A stretch of DNA of 11,651 bases from Euperipatoides rowelli (GCA_003024985.2 PXIH01S0000337.1); one strand, 5' to 3'. Positions 1 through 8,977 are shown, counted from the first letter of the stretch. The notes: generated from the sequence alone by a model not told the origin. Numbers and translations: made by a program.

Positions 1-22
1 AATAATAATAACAATAATAATA
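1..22. repeat. (AAT)n microsatellite
   Basis: AAT units are repeated seven times with one AAC interruption. The repeat begins at or before the window edge. Confidence 0.8.
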
Positions 23-765
23 TAAAAATATAGTTATTACAACAGCCTAAATTACGCTATGCTATGTGGGACAAGGATAATAGAATACCTTATTGACCAT
101 TTTGGACTATAATGATTAAAATACTTTATTGTGTAAGGATTAAATTTTTTTAATAAAAAAATCTAAATTCAAGTGAAATTTTATGATGAAAGAAAACTAA
201 AGACTGTTATAGAAAATTTAATATTTTAATGCAAATGATAAGATTACAAAAGTGTATCTTAAATAGAATATTTTAAATCAACGATAAAAATGGATTGATA
301 GATAATAATTCAAGCTGAAAGTAATTCCCGTTTTGACATTTATTATTATATTCATCAGAAATAATTGAGAAAATGGAGCGAATAGGCTGAATAATAATAA
401 TGAGCTTTGCTCTGCCGATTTCAATTTTACAACTGGAATTTGACGGTGCTAGGTGGGCTTATCTCATGCTTTGTGTTTATTTCTTGATCAATGGTAGACT
501 GACTATATAGGGATTCAAGAAAGAATATCATGATATTAAATAAGTTATCTCAGAGCAGACTAAAGGGAATAAATTATTTAATTTATTTCAGAAATCAGTT
601 CAATAAAATGTTTAATAAAAAAGTTATTAATTTTTAAAAATAATACATTAATTAATCGCTTAGTGTATATTAATTTATTGAAAAAAAAAATGAATAAAAT
701 TTGTAATATTGTATTTAGAACCGAATTTTAGTGTTAAAATACTGTATTAAGGAGAAAAAAAAAAC
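23..765. other. AT-rich 5' flank without a recognisable gene
   Basis: I see no supported coding frame and only short low-complexity A and T runs. TAAATTCAAGT near 164 and near 812 recurs, which may mean that diverged copies of the duplicated unit at 766-975 extend into this stretch. Nothing more can be stated. Confidence 0.4.
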
Positions 766-975
766 TATTTTCTCTAAATTAATAAAATTTTCCTAATGAA
801 TGAATTAATTTAAATTCAAGTAGACCAGACCACTATAATAATCATTTCAAAATAAATTATTCTAAGTTATAAAAGTATTTCTTCAAATTAATAAATTTCT
901 CATTGAACGGAATTAATAGGAATTCACATAGAACATCAAACTATAATCATTTTAAAAGAAATTATTGCCCTAAAC
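766..975. repeat. Diverged tandem duplication, two units of about 100 bp
   Basis: Copy 1 (766-868) and copy 2 (876-975) align along their whole length with a 110-base offset. Shared blocks are TATTT(T)CT(C)T..AAATTAATAAA, AATTAAT, CTATAATCATTT, and AAATTATT followed by C and TAA. Divergence and small indels are obvious, so the duplication is old. It lies about 300 bp upstream of the NOVA-like start codon. There is no coding content. Confidence 0.6.
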
Positions 976-1160
976 TTGAATGACAGCTAGAGGAATGAGA
1001 GCGTAGCATTACATTACAATGATTCCATTCACTTTCACTGATTTCATTATCAGTATATTTAATTAGTTGGTTCGTAATATTTAATAACTTTGTAAAAAAG
1101 TAAACGCCTAATGTAGGAAACCATGTTTGCATGCATGTCATTTGTCATACTTTGCAATTT

Positions 1161-1275
1161 TGCGAATAAAAACACACCAGCACTTGGAAGATCGGCGGAT
1201 ATACACAATAGTAAACCTTTTTGAGCTCTATTGAGCATGCGTCACTTTAAACATATGTATCTGTGCGCAAGCAAC
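1161..1275 (+). promoter_or_regulatory. Putative promoter / 5' UTR of the NOVA-like gene
   Basis: CpG density rises here and through the exon: I count 11 CpGs between about 1161 and 1395, against about a dozen in the whole preceding 1.1 kb. A GAATAAAAAC stretch near 1164 is only weakly TATA-like. A TATCAGTAT sequence near 1047 resembles an arthropod initiator but has no clear partner element. GCATGCGTCAC at 1235-1245 has NRF1/CRE-like character. The exact transcription start cannot be placed, and a further upstream untranslated exon is possible. Confidence 0.35.
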
Positions 1276-1393
1276 ATGGCGACGGGCTATGACGGTGTGA
1301 TCCCCTCTGAACAAGATATTGCAGATTCTCGAAAAAGGCCGCTTGATGGAGAAATAGACAGTGGAATTACGAAGAGATCACACCATGGAGCAG
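1276..1393 (+). CDS. First coding exon of a NOVA/pasilla-like KH-domain splicing regulator (partial)
   Basis: NOVA proteins (pasilla in flies) are nuclear RNA-binding proteins with three KH domains that bind YCAY clusters and control alternative splicing. The exon encodes 39 complete codons plus one base, then meets a CAG|GTAATA donor, giving a phase 1 intron. The peptide begins MATGYDGVIPSEQDI and contains DSRKRPL followed about 11 residues later by TKRS. In vertebrate NOVA1/2 the same block, DSRKRPL...STKR, lies just before KH1 and acts as a bipartite nuclear localisation signal, and it is likewise separated from KH1 by an intron. The ATG at 1276 (GCAACATGG, A at -3 and G at +4) is preferred. 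In-frame ATGs at 1237 and 1255 would add 13 or 7 residues of unremarkable sequence. No KH1 exon is visible downstream, so intron 1 exceeds 10 kb. The block match and donor are seen directly; the family name rests on a short motif. An unrelated nuclear protein with a similar signal is the main alternative. Confidence 0.72.
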
Positions 1394-1399
1394 GTAATA
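1394..1399 (+). other. Splice donor of the first coding exon
   Basis: GTAATA follows CAG, close to the CAG|GTAAGT consensus. Reading through it adds only ten further codons (NTAIELEYD-type residues) before a TAA at 1423. That read-through sequence does not resemble a KH domain, which supports splicing here. Confidence 0.7.
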
Positions 1400-1507
1400 C
1401 AGCTATAGAATTGGAATATGATTAAGTTAGGAGGTTACAGGAAAAAAATTGAAACTTGGTCGTCAATGAAACTTCCTTTTGCAGTATATTGGTTAGCCAA
1501 TGCAGCA

Positions 1508-1576
1508 GTAGACTACCTAGATTGATGACGTAGGTCTACTTGGTAGGTCAAGGCGAGCAAAACTCCGTTCGATCCC
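1508..1576 (+). repeat. Possible tRNA-derived SINE head (A-box/B-box-like motifs)
   Basis: TAGGTCTACTTGGTAGG at 1531-1547 resembles the tRNA internal promoter A box (TAGCTCAGTTGGTAG type). GTTCGATCCC at 1567-1576 is a good B box core. Their 36-base start-to-start spacing is shorter than the roughly 44 of a normal tRNA, and the flanks do not pair into acceptor or T stems, so this is not a functional tRNA. GTAGAC (1508-1513) can pair with GTCTAC (1534-1539). A degenerate SINE head is plausible and chance is not excluded. Confidence 0.3.
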
Positions 1577-2545
1577 TTTATTTAATCGGTTAATACCTGC
1601 CTTATATCTCGACCTATTGGTCTTATACATTTTTAAAGTAATCCATTTGATAAATTTAAAAAGCTAAATTTTATAAAAGAAAATTAAATTTCACATATTG
1701 CGCCATGTGGCTGAAATTTATTTTTAAGAAGGGTGTTTCTGAAACGCATCAATTAAATTTTAACTTGGATAAATCACTTATTTCATCCCTTTTTGTACTG
1801 ATATGAGAAAACAATTTGGGCAATTTGCAATTAAGGCGTTTGCATGTTTAAAAATAAATTCACAGAAATTAATTTTGCTGACCAGCACTGCATGATGAAT
1901 TCATTAATGTAACGTTGACTGCCAATAAATTTTTTTTTTGGGAAAAGTTGATCAAGTTCACCATTTATAATATGTCGATTAAAATTTTAGTATATAAATG
2001 CATAAGAAAATTTATTTATTTTATATTGACGAGTTCGTCTCAAACTAACGACTCGACAAGTTAAAAAAAAAACTGTTTAACTAGGGCTCCATGTCTAACG
2101 TAAACAATATAAATTGTACTGCATATCGTTCGAGTTTGCGTACTTATGTTGGGCTACATCATCAGTATTTAGGCATTTACTATACCATTATATCCGCATA
2201 AATATTCATAGCTTTTAGTAATAGACTAGCTACAATGCATTACATTGAAAATTAATAAACATTTAAAACTATATTTACGTCTACCATGTACTTGTATTGC
2301 CTTTTACATTTTCTCATTTAGAGAGAGTTTGATTTAAAAAAAAAATTGTAATCATTTTATGTTTAACCTATCACTTTATTTTAAATTAAGGTCAAAAGTT
2401 AAAACATATGATAACATTGCAATCTAATACCCTAGTTTGAAATTACAGGAGAAAGAAAATAACATGTGGATTATTGTTGTAAAGTCAAATGTCTTTGACG
2501 TTATCGTCAATGCCAAGCTTATAATTAATTAGCGTACTTTAATTG
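1577..2545. other. Intronic AT-rich DNA, no gene seen
   Basis: This is unique-looking intron sequence with short A and T runs. No frame on either strand shows recognisable protein similarity, and I found no KH-domain exon for the upstream gene. Confidence 0.4.
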
Positions 2546-2563
2546 TTTTTTTTTTTTTTTTTT
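2546..2563. repeat. T18 homopolymer
   Basis: An uninterrupted run of 18 T lies just upstream of the first recognisable LINE reverse transcriptase sequence. It could mark an insertion junction or the tail of an element on the other strand. The sequence alone does not decide. Confidence 0.7.
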
Positions 2564-2621
2564 AAAATATGGTGCAAAAATTATTTAACAGTTGTCATGA
2601 ATTCTTTTCCCTATTCTGCAT

Positions 2622-4109
2622 CATAAATTTGCCATGTTAGGGGTTTAACTCAAGGCTCTCCCTTGGAGCTCCAACCTCTTTATCATGTACATAAATGATT
2701 TAATTATTAAACTGAATAATTTGAAGGTAGGCATTTTTTTGCCTAACTTGGGAGTAGGCCTAAAGGTTANGGCTATTGCCTATCTAGATGATTTGACTAT
2801 TTTGATTGAGAATGTAAGACACTTGAACATGGTTATGCGTGTTGTTAATGATTTACAGCGATATCTGGCTCCAGTTTTAATGCTACCAAGACTCAAATGT
2901 CTGGATGCCATTCATGAACTTTATAGTCAGACAATATAACAATGAATTTCCCACTTCTTATCTTGGTTTGCCTTTCCCTTTTCAGGGACCCATCATGCAT
3001 AATACTATTCAGGATAGATTAATTACCAAATTTAAAATTATCAATGATCAATTAAAATTTAAGTACATTTCTTTATTAACTAAAGTCAAAATCATTAATT
3101 ATTTGCTGTCAAAAATTTATTATTCCTATCATTTGAAATTCACCCGAAAATTTGTTAACACTTTATTCAATTATAAACAAAATCTTATGGGGGAAAAAAT
3201 TAACTCCGATTGGCAAAAATAAACTTTTTTTACCTTTAAACAAGGGTGGATTGTGGCTGCACAATCTGCAAGAGATTACTTTAGTGCTGAATGCCAATGT
3301 AGTGATTGTTTTTGGTAAACTTGAGAGGCTATCATTAGATATGAAAGTATTGAGCCTATTGACACTCTGCCGCCTGGTATTGCACCCAAACATCCTTTCT
3401 TTCATGTTGTTTCTTGTTATAGTGATCTATCTAACACACTAGATAAGAGTTTTAACTTCCAAAACTCGTTATAGAGATTATTATAGTTTTGTAGTTGATG
3501 ATATTCAACCTACTGCAGAGGTGAGATTAATCAGGTTTTTTTGTTAAACACATGATTCATTTCAAATTTGCTCCTAACATATTCGATTTTACTTTTAAAT
3601 TTTTGCACAAGGCTCATAAAACTAAAAATTTTATGGTCACCAAATATTGCTTTAATTTTGATGAGTGCTGTTTGTTAAAATTGTGGTCATGTTGGGATGA
3701 CGACCATCTTTTTTACAAATGCATTTTTTTTTGAAGATTTAAGAAAGAGCTTATTCTTTTTTACTGGATGGAATCTTCAATATAGTAATATTTCAAGCAC
3801 TGGTTTATTTTTGCTTAGACATAAAGGTTTCTTCACTACTATTATGTACGCACTGTTCATTATTGGAAAGCTAAAAATGCCCCGTTATTTAGTGGCACTA
3901 AATTGCGAATGTGAGTGTATTATGTTAGTGAGATGAAATGTTATTACAGAAAGGACTGTGAACTGTTACCATTTAATCTTGTAAATGAAAGGTGGAAAAA
4001 CACCGATGCCAGTTTTTTTTTTGACGATGATTGCCATGATTTAGGTTTGTATGTTGTATTCTTGATAGATTTAATAAAGTTTTTTATTTCAGGGAGGAAA
4101 TCCCTTTAA
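2622..4109 (+). pseudogene. Decayed non-LTR retrotransposon (LINE) ORF2: C-terminal RT half and C-terminal region
   Basis: LINE ORF2 proteins are endonuclease plus reverse transcriptase enzymes that copy their own RNA at a nicked target. Pieces appear in order but in different frames. RGLTQGSP (2639-2662) is the RT GxxQGxPLS motif. SSNLFIMYINDLI (2667-2705) and AYLDDLTILIE (near 2775-2810) follow, where the catalytic box is normally YADD. SGSSFNATKTQ (2864-2896) is the SGxxxNxxKT motif, and TSYLGLPF with KVKIINYLLSKIYY precedes ILWGKKLTPIGKNKLFLP..KGGLWL (3173-3258). Later pieces include EPIDTLPPGIAPKHPFFHV (3355-3411), KTRYRDYYSFVVDD (3461-3502), HLFYKC (3708-3725) and HYWKAKNAPLFSGTKL (3858-3905), with a last open stretch to 4109. 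At least seven frame changes plus stops (for example 2915, 3906) make it non-functional. The endonuclease and N-terminal RT are missing. The WGKK..LP..KGGL block suggests an L1/Tx1-like group; the clade is tentative. Confidence 0.85.
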
Positions 4110-4660
4110 AAAATTAATTTGCCATGTTGCCGTGACTTTTCGTTTGAAATAATATATCCACAAATGTTATGTTTATATCTAACGCCCTATGAAAGTGATA
4201 TAATCATTTAACTGCTTATTTATACATTTGGCTATTAGGTCTATTGAAATTTCTTTTCCTACCTTTTTTTTAAGGCTAAATTTTTTCTTTTATTAGCTTG
4301 GTCATTTTTTTCATGCTCATAGTTAGTTACAGGCTACATGAAGACAGCTACAATTACTGACCCCATGTGATAAATAGTCCACAAATTTACCTGCGATACA
4401 ACTAAATTCACTAAAAATGATACATTGTTGTAATGGTTAAAAAAGTATAGGCCTAATTTAAGATTTTATTTGGTGTAATAGTTCAACATGGTTGACCAAA
4501 TAATTATAACATAGCCTACTGTACCTAAAAACATTTTTCTTTTCTTTATTTCTTTTTAAAACTATTGTATATAGTCTAAGGGAGTTGGGTAATGTACTGC
4601 ATTAATTTTTAAAGAGGTCAAGGGATAAAACAAACATAACCCTGTCATAACTAGCAACCA
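4110..4660. other. Intron/possible LINE 3' tail, nothing definite
   Basis: AT-rich DNA follows the LINE remnant. No poly-A tail or target-site duplication is obvious, so the 3' boundary of the element is not defined. TAGGCCTA (near 4448) and TAGCCTAC (near 4514) words occur. Confidence 0.35.
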
Positions 4661-4668
4661 GTTGTCCA

Positions 4669-4680
4669 GATCAGCTGATC
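4669..4680. repeat. 12-bp perfect palindrome GATCAGCTGATC
   Basis: The sequence equals its own reverse complement and contains a CAGCTG E-box. No surrounding structure extends it. It may be coincidental. Confidence 0.5.
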
Positions 4681-4874
4681 ATATCCAGATGGGTATAGCC
4701 TACTGTGAAAAAGCGGTAAAAAAAACATTAAATGAAATCTAGTCACCAATTCAATATTGATCTCAAGTGCTGGAATGAAGGAAGCAGGACTTCACGACCT
4801 ACTGTACCTACCAGGATAATGATAGAGTAACTAGTCATTTTGCCAAGACATGTCACTGCTTAGAAGGAAACACT

Positions 4875-4916
4875 AAGTTCAATTCAGGCATTAACCCTAG
4901 TGCCTAAATTGAACTT
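4875..4916. repeat. Hairpin with 16-bp arms and 10-base loop
   Basis: The left arm AAGTTCAATTCAGGCA (4875-4890) and right arm TGCCTAAATTGAACTT (4901-4916) are complementary at 15 of 16 positions, with one C-A mismatch. They enclose TTAACCCTAG. A run of T follows directly. The stem is too short for an animal pre-miRNA. A palindromic mini-element or a fold-back formed by an inverted duplication is more likely. Confidence 0.7.
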
Positions 4917-4920
4917 TTTT

Positions 4921-5214
4921 TTATTAACCTTCATAGAAAAGAGCTAGCCTACTACAGTAAATTGTCCTACTGAGAATTTCAGATCAGTCATACCCATTTC
5001 GCAAAATGGATAATCCCCTACCAAAACAATTAACAGTAGGCCTATGGCAAACAAATTAATTTGAATCAACTTTATTCATGAGTTATCACATTTCAAACTA
5101 TTTTTTTTTTATCATTAGATTTCATATTCACACCTTGCAATATCTGTGTTCTTTGTGAAATTTATTACGGTAATAGATGTATATTCAGTGTTCGATTTTA
5201 AGCATAATTGTCTG
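4921..5214. other. Intronic DNA, no gene seen
   Basis: AT-rich sequence with a TAGCCTAC word near 4945 and TAGGCCTA near 5036. No supported coding frame is visible. Confidence 0.35.
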
Positions 5215-5575
5215 TCAGGCCCCCCCCCCCACATCTTAATTGGGTCCCCAGGACTGGAAATCTACTCGGGCCCTTCCATATTTTTTGATAACCTTTTTTT
5301 TTTTTTTTTTGATATTTTTTGTTATGGGGCCTCTTGTTCATGAAGATTTTATTGACGGACCTGCCGGCTCCTTTTGCGTGGAAATTTTATAAGCTTTTTT
5401 TTTGTATTGATGTTTTGTTTGACCTTTGCTGGGCTCACGAGCCCCTTATCCAGGCTTATGTTCCCCCCCCTCCCTCACCGCTCATCAACCTGGTCATAAC
5501 TATGTAGTTTCTTATGCAGTTTGTTCATACATGGACCCCAGGACTACAGCCCCAACCAACCCCCTTACACTGTAC
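5215..5575. repeat. Unidentified repeat-like block with C-runs, T-runs and GGGCCC-type words
   Basis: This block differs in composition from its surroundings. It has a C11 run (5220-5230), a T17 run (5294-5310), a C8 run (5463-5470), GGGCCC (5269-5274), and a GGGCTC-AC-GAGCCC near-palindrome (5431-5444). CCCCAGGACT occurs twice, near 5245 and 5535. Short open frames across it (5146-5343, 5319-5507) give low-complexity peptides and are not genes. It could be a piece of an interspersed repeat or an old GC-rich insertion. I cannot name a family. Confidence 0.4.
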
Positions 5576-5807
5576 CTGACATCTAGTTTTAATGTCAAAT
5601 TATAAATGTTCACCTGTTTAGATAATAGGTAGATTTTTTATTTTTCAAGATAAACTTTATGAAAAATATAGATGTCTGAAAAAGTCCGCTCCTAATTTTT
5701 TAAAAAAAATTATAGTTTTTGAACTAGAGCCATTAGTTGTAATAGAAAAGTGGCAGACCATTGTGAAGAATCCGGACAAAAAATGTCATGACCACTGACC
5801 AGATATA

Positions 5808-6620
5808 ATGATGCCTGCACAGATAGATAAGTTAAGAAAATGGGTAATAAGTTNCACAAAGATAATGCATGAATACAACAGGAAAAAGAAGTACAGTAAG
5901 CAACAAGATAAACAAGACTACTGGCACAAAAGGGACATGGATACGGGTACCAANGAAATAGCCAAAATGGATGAAACAATGTGCAGATTTGATATGCCAT
6001 ATCAAAGAACGAATGAACTAATAGGAAAGAAAGCAGTTTGTATCAAGAACACTGGTCAAAATAAGGCTGCACGTTATATGCTTTTGCTAATTGTGAAAAA
6101 CTTCCAGCATACTGTATTTTCAAGGAAAAGCATGGCCGCCTTGGTCCGCATGTTCTTAACCAACTTCAAATACCCGATAATATAAAAATATCTGGAAGTC
6201 AAAATGTTTGGATGGTTGCTAAAAAAATTCAAGGAATGGTGCAAAAAAGTTTGGAAGAAAACCACTGATTCTGATCAACGAAGAAGATTGCTGATTTTAG
6301 ATCGTTACAAGCCACATTTTTCACCACCTTCTAAAATTATTCTTGAACATTTAAACACTGATCTTATACTTATTCCTGCTGGATGCACTAGTCTAGTACA
6401 ACCAGCTGATGTTTCTTGAAACAAACCATTCAAAACAAAATTGCGAGAATTATGGTCATCCTGGATGGAGCAGGAGGATCGACATCAATTAACCAGGACT
6501 GTAAAATTAAAATCACCTAAAAGACAAAATGTAATAAACTTGATTTCTGAAACCTGGGATTGTGCTACAACAGAAATTGAGTTAAAATTGAACGAGTATT
6601 TAGTACTGGTGGTAATTTGA
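5808..6620 (+). pseudogene. Broken pogo/Tigger-type (DDE_1) transposase
   Basis: Pogo-family transposases (Tc1/mariner superfamily, DDE_1 domain) cut and paste DNA between TA target sites with a D-D-D triad. The first frame (from 5808) carries AKMDET with the first Asp at 5970-5972, then FDMP.QRT, GKKAVCIKNTGQNKAARY, all family landmarks. A frameshift near 6095 moves the match to EKLPAYCIFKEKHG in another frame. A second shift before 6204 returns to a frame with GW..., EWCKKVW and RRRLLILD (second Asp 6300-6302). AGCTSLVQPADVS follows, with the third Asp at 6408-6410, 35 residues after the second. A TGA at 6417-6419 interrupts before NKPFKTKLRELWSSWM and LISETWD, and the frame ends at a TGA at 6618-6620. 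The N-terminal DNA-binding helix-turn-helix is not recognisable. Two N bases (5854, 5954) lie within it. Sequence style is closest to the POGK-like branch, by inference. Confidence 0.85.
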
Positions 6621-6769
6621 ACGGACCTACAAGAAATAGACTATGCTGAAAATGGTGAAATTCTAATGTTTTGCATTATAATTTAAAAGTGTTTCATTTT
6701 GATTACTTTTTATATAAAAAAAACATTTCCTTTTCCTCTTTATATAGTTTTAAAAACATGATAAATTTA

Positions 6770-6776
6770 AATAAAG
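6770..6776 (+). promoter_or_regulatory. AATAAA polyadenylation-type signal downstream of the transposase
   Basis: AAATAAAG lies about 150 bases after the transposase stop on the same strand, where a signal for the original transposon transcript would be expected. In DNA this AT-rich such hexamers are common, so the role is tentative. Confidence 0.25.
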
Positions 6777-6910
6777 TACTTTTATTTATTCTTTGTGTCT
6801 ATTAATCAAAATAAATTGGCAGTCAAACTTAGAAAATATTCTCTTTTCAGTATTCAGAAAAATTGATGTCTGTTGGTCAATATTAACTGGCTTAAATTTG
6901 GAAAGAAATG

Positions 6911-7023
6911 GGCGATTATTAAAGCCGATTAATCGGCAAAAAAAAATGCCGATTACCGATTAATCGGCAAAGAGCCAATTAGGCCGATTACCAATTAGCT
7001 GCCGATTAATCGGTGCAACCCTA
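6911..7023. mobile_element. Palindrome-rich putative DNA transposon end (CCGATTAATCGG array)
   Basis: The 14-bp palindrome GCCGATTAATCGGC is present at 6924-6937. CCGATTAATCGGC recurs at 6956-6968 preceded by a half unit GCCGATTA (6948-6955), and GCCGATTAATCGGT at 7001-7014. Variant half units GCCAATTAG (6974-6982), GCCGATTA (6983-6990) and CCAATTAG (6991-6998) fill the gaps. The array ends with GCAACCCTA, so read on the other strand it starts TAGGGTTGCACCGATTA. Repeated subterminal motifs ending at a TAGGG/CAGGG-like terminus are typical of hAT-type and other DNA transposon ends. No matching left end is in the window. It may be the right end of the pogo-like element (its stop is about 290 bases away and the terminus finishes in TA) or a separate solo end. 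Confidence 0.55.
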
Positions 7024-7024
7024 G

Positions 7025-8950
7025 TACCAGCCATATTGGCATTTTCAAGATAATTTCCTAAAGTTTTGGGAAGCATGTCTGGGGTGCCATTTTGAAAAAC
7101 AATCTTTTTAAGGAATTCTGATTCTATCCAAAGAAGAGTGCCTGGTCAATTTTGCAATGCATTGTGGTAAATTAAGGTTCATTAGCATGGAGCCGAACCA
7201 CACTTCTCCTTAAAACAGCCATCAATTTCTCCTGGTAAATATCCACGACGACTTTCTTTTTCCTCCCATAATGGATGTCATCTTTCCATATTACTCTCCA
7301 TTCCGACTTCCTTTCCCCTCTCCTCCAAGTCTTTGCTTATCTTCTATTCCTACCAACATCCTATAGTATGTGACCAGTTCAAAATGCCTTCTGTATACAT
7401 ATTGGTAATTTTTCTTGAGTTTCCAATAAATTGCCAATGCTTTCCTATTAAATAGCTTTTCTCCATTTTATTTAAAGTGGTTTATCAATGCCTATTTTAA
7501 CTTTATTGATTTATGTGTATTTTTGTAAAAAAAATGCTTGTTTAANGCCTACTTGATTTGTGACTTATTTTTTTAATTTATTATGTTGATACAAAAGAGT
7601 TGCACTATAGACTAATAAGACTTATTCAGCATTAAAACAATCTATTTAAACGCATTTTGAGCATAAAAATTATTTGCTGACATTTTAATAATTTTGTAAA
7701 AAAAAAGAAACATGATAATGTCAATAAATTAAATATTAGAGTAAAAAAAGAATACCAATATTCCAAATCGATGAAATAAGCATTAATTAAAAGCTAGGAA
7801 AGCACAGGATTTAATACTGTCGTTCGATTTCATGACTTGCCTCCAATCAGTGACAATAATGTTGTACAAAGTAAAAAAGCCTTCACAGTCAGTACTTGCT
7901 ACTGGAAGCCAGACTAGTTGTAAAACTATATTTAAATTACAATCTGTACAGTGTCTATGAAGCCATCTTTATTTTCTTTCAAAGCTTCCAATATGGCTTT
8001 ATGAAATTCTTGGTACCAGAGATAGAAGAAATTAAAATTTAAAAGATTTTAGTTTAGATAGAGCCATTCAATTTGCTTATACTATAGCTGCATCTAATTA
8101 TTTGTGCATTCCTCTATTTTAGGATCAAACAAAGCCCTTATTGATGTACCTATATGTTTTCATAGTGGGAGTAGATGCATTGTGTTAAACCAATTTTGCT
8201 ACACATTTTAGAGTTGCAGTCTTTAATTGGCTTTCAACATTGGTGTAGATTTTTTTTTGATAGTTTCTTCATTTCAGATTCCACTTCTAGTCCAAATTCT
8301 CCCTCGTGATAAAATATTTAGACGCCTTTCTAATAAATTCAGTTTATTGGTTAAAATGTGAGCCAAAGGATAACTTGAACCTTATAGCTCTGTTATAAAA
8401 TCTGAAATTGTTTTACAATTTTTTAATATTTTGATTTTTTTAAAAAAAATTTAAATGTTATAACGCTTGTTTAAAAAAATACCATCTTTCCCTATAGTAT
8501 CGTGTTTTTATATTTCGTTTTATGACAATAATTTAGTTTTTTGTCATGATTTTAAATCGTATTTTTAAGCAAAAAAAATCTACTTTTGGTTGAAGAATTT
8601 TAAAATTATCACTATTATCAGTTTTATTGTGCTTCACTAAAAACAAATGCCCCTAATTATAGCCAATAGCCTAGCTATAGTGTTTAAATTTACATTTGAA
8701 TATAGTAGTCTAAGGATTATACGTATAATTTTTTTAGAAGAATAGCTAAATATTGGGAATTATTTCTGTGTAAACTTTCAAATTATACATTTTGTAATGT
8801 TAATTGCAAAAGAATCATGTGGATTAAAACATTTGCAGAAATAGCTGCTTAATGCTGTTGGATAGACATTTAGGCTAAACATAATTCAAAATTGATTACC
8901 ATTTTTTATAACAAGTAAATATTACTATTTTGAACTAATTACATCCAAAA
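7025..8950. other. Long intronic stretch without recognisable genes
   Basis: No frame on either strand shows a family I recognise. A pyrimidine-rich tract lies at about 7255-7330 and an N at 7546. A short open stretch at about 8032-8120 is too small to support. The rest is AT-rich with A/T runs and TAGCCTA-like words near 8666. Confidence 0.4.
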
Positions 8951-8954
8951 GCAG

Positions 8955-8977
8955 AGTAGCCTAAGTTAGTTACAAAA
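8955..8977. repeat. Diverged copy of the AGTAGCATAAGTTAGTT repeat
   Basis: AGTAGCCTAAGTTAGTTACAAAA matches the tandem pair at 9963-10014 with only a few differences. What follows (ACAAATGGATAATAATGTTA) also resembles the DNA after the second unit of that pair, so a longer ancestral repeat is likely. Confidence 0.5.

Noticed and set aside
1531-1576. A functional tRNA gene
   Set aside because: A and B box-like motifs are present, but acceptor and T stems do not pair and the spacing is too short.
3163-3405. 80-residue minus-strand open frame
   Set aside because: It is antisense to the well-supported LINE sequence and is a shadow.
4875-4916. A pre-microRNA
   Set aside because: The total hairpin is about 42 bases, shorter than animal pre-miRNAs, and has no longer flanking stem.
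5146-5507. Two overlapping plus-strand open frames of 62-65 residues
   Set aside because: They are driven by poly-T (Phe) and poly-C (Pro) runs within a repeat-like block and do not look like protein-coding sequence.
8032-8240. Short stretches such as LDRAIQFAYTIAASNYL and DQTKPLLMYLYVFIVGVD in one frame
   Set aside because: They resemble ordinary protein at a glance, but stops interrupt every 20-30 codons and I cannot match a family.
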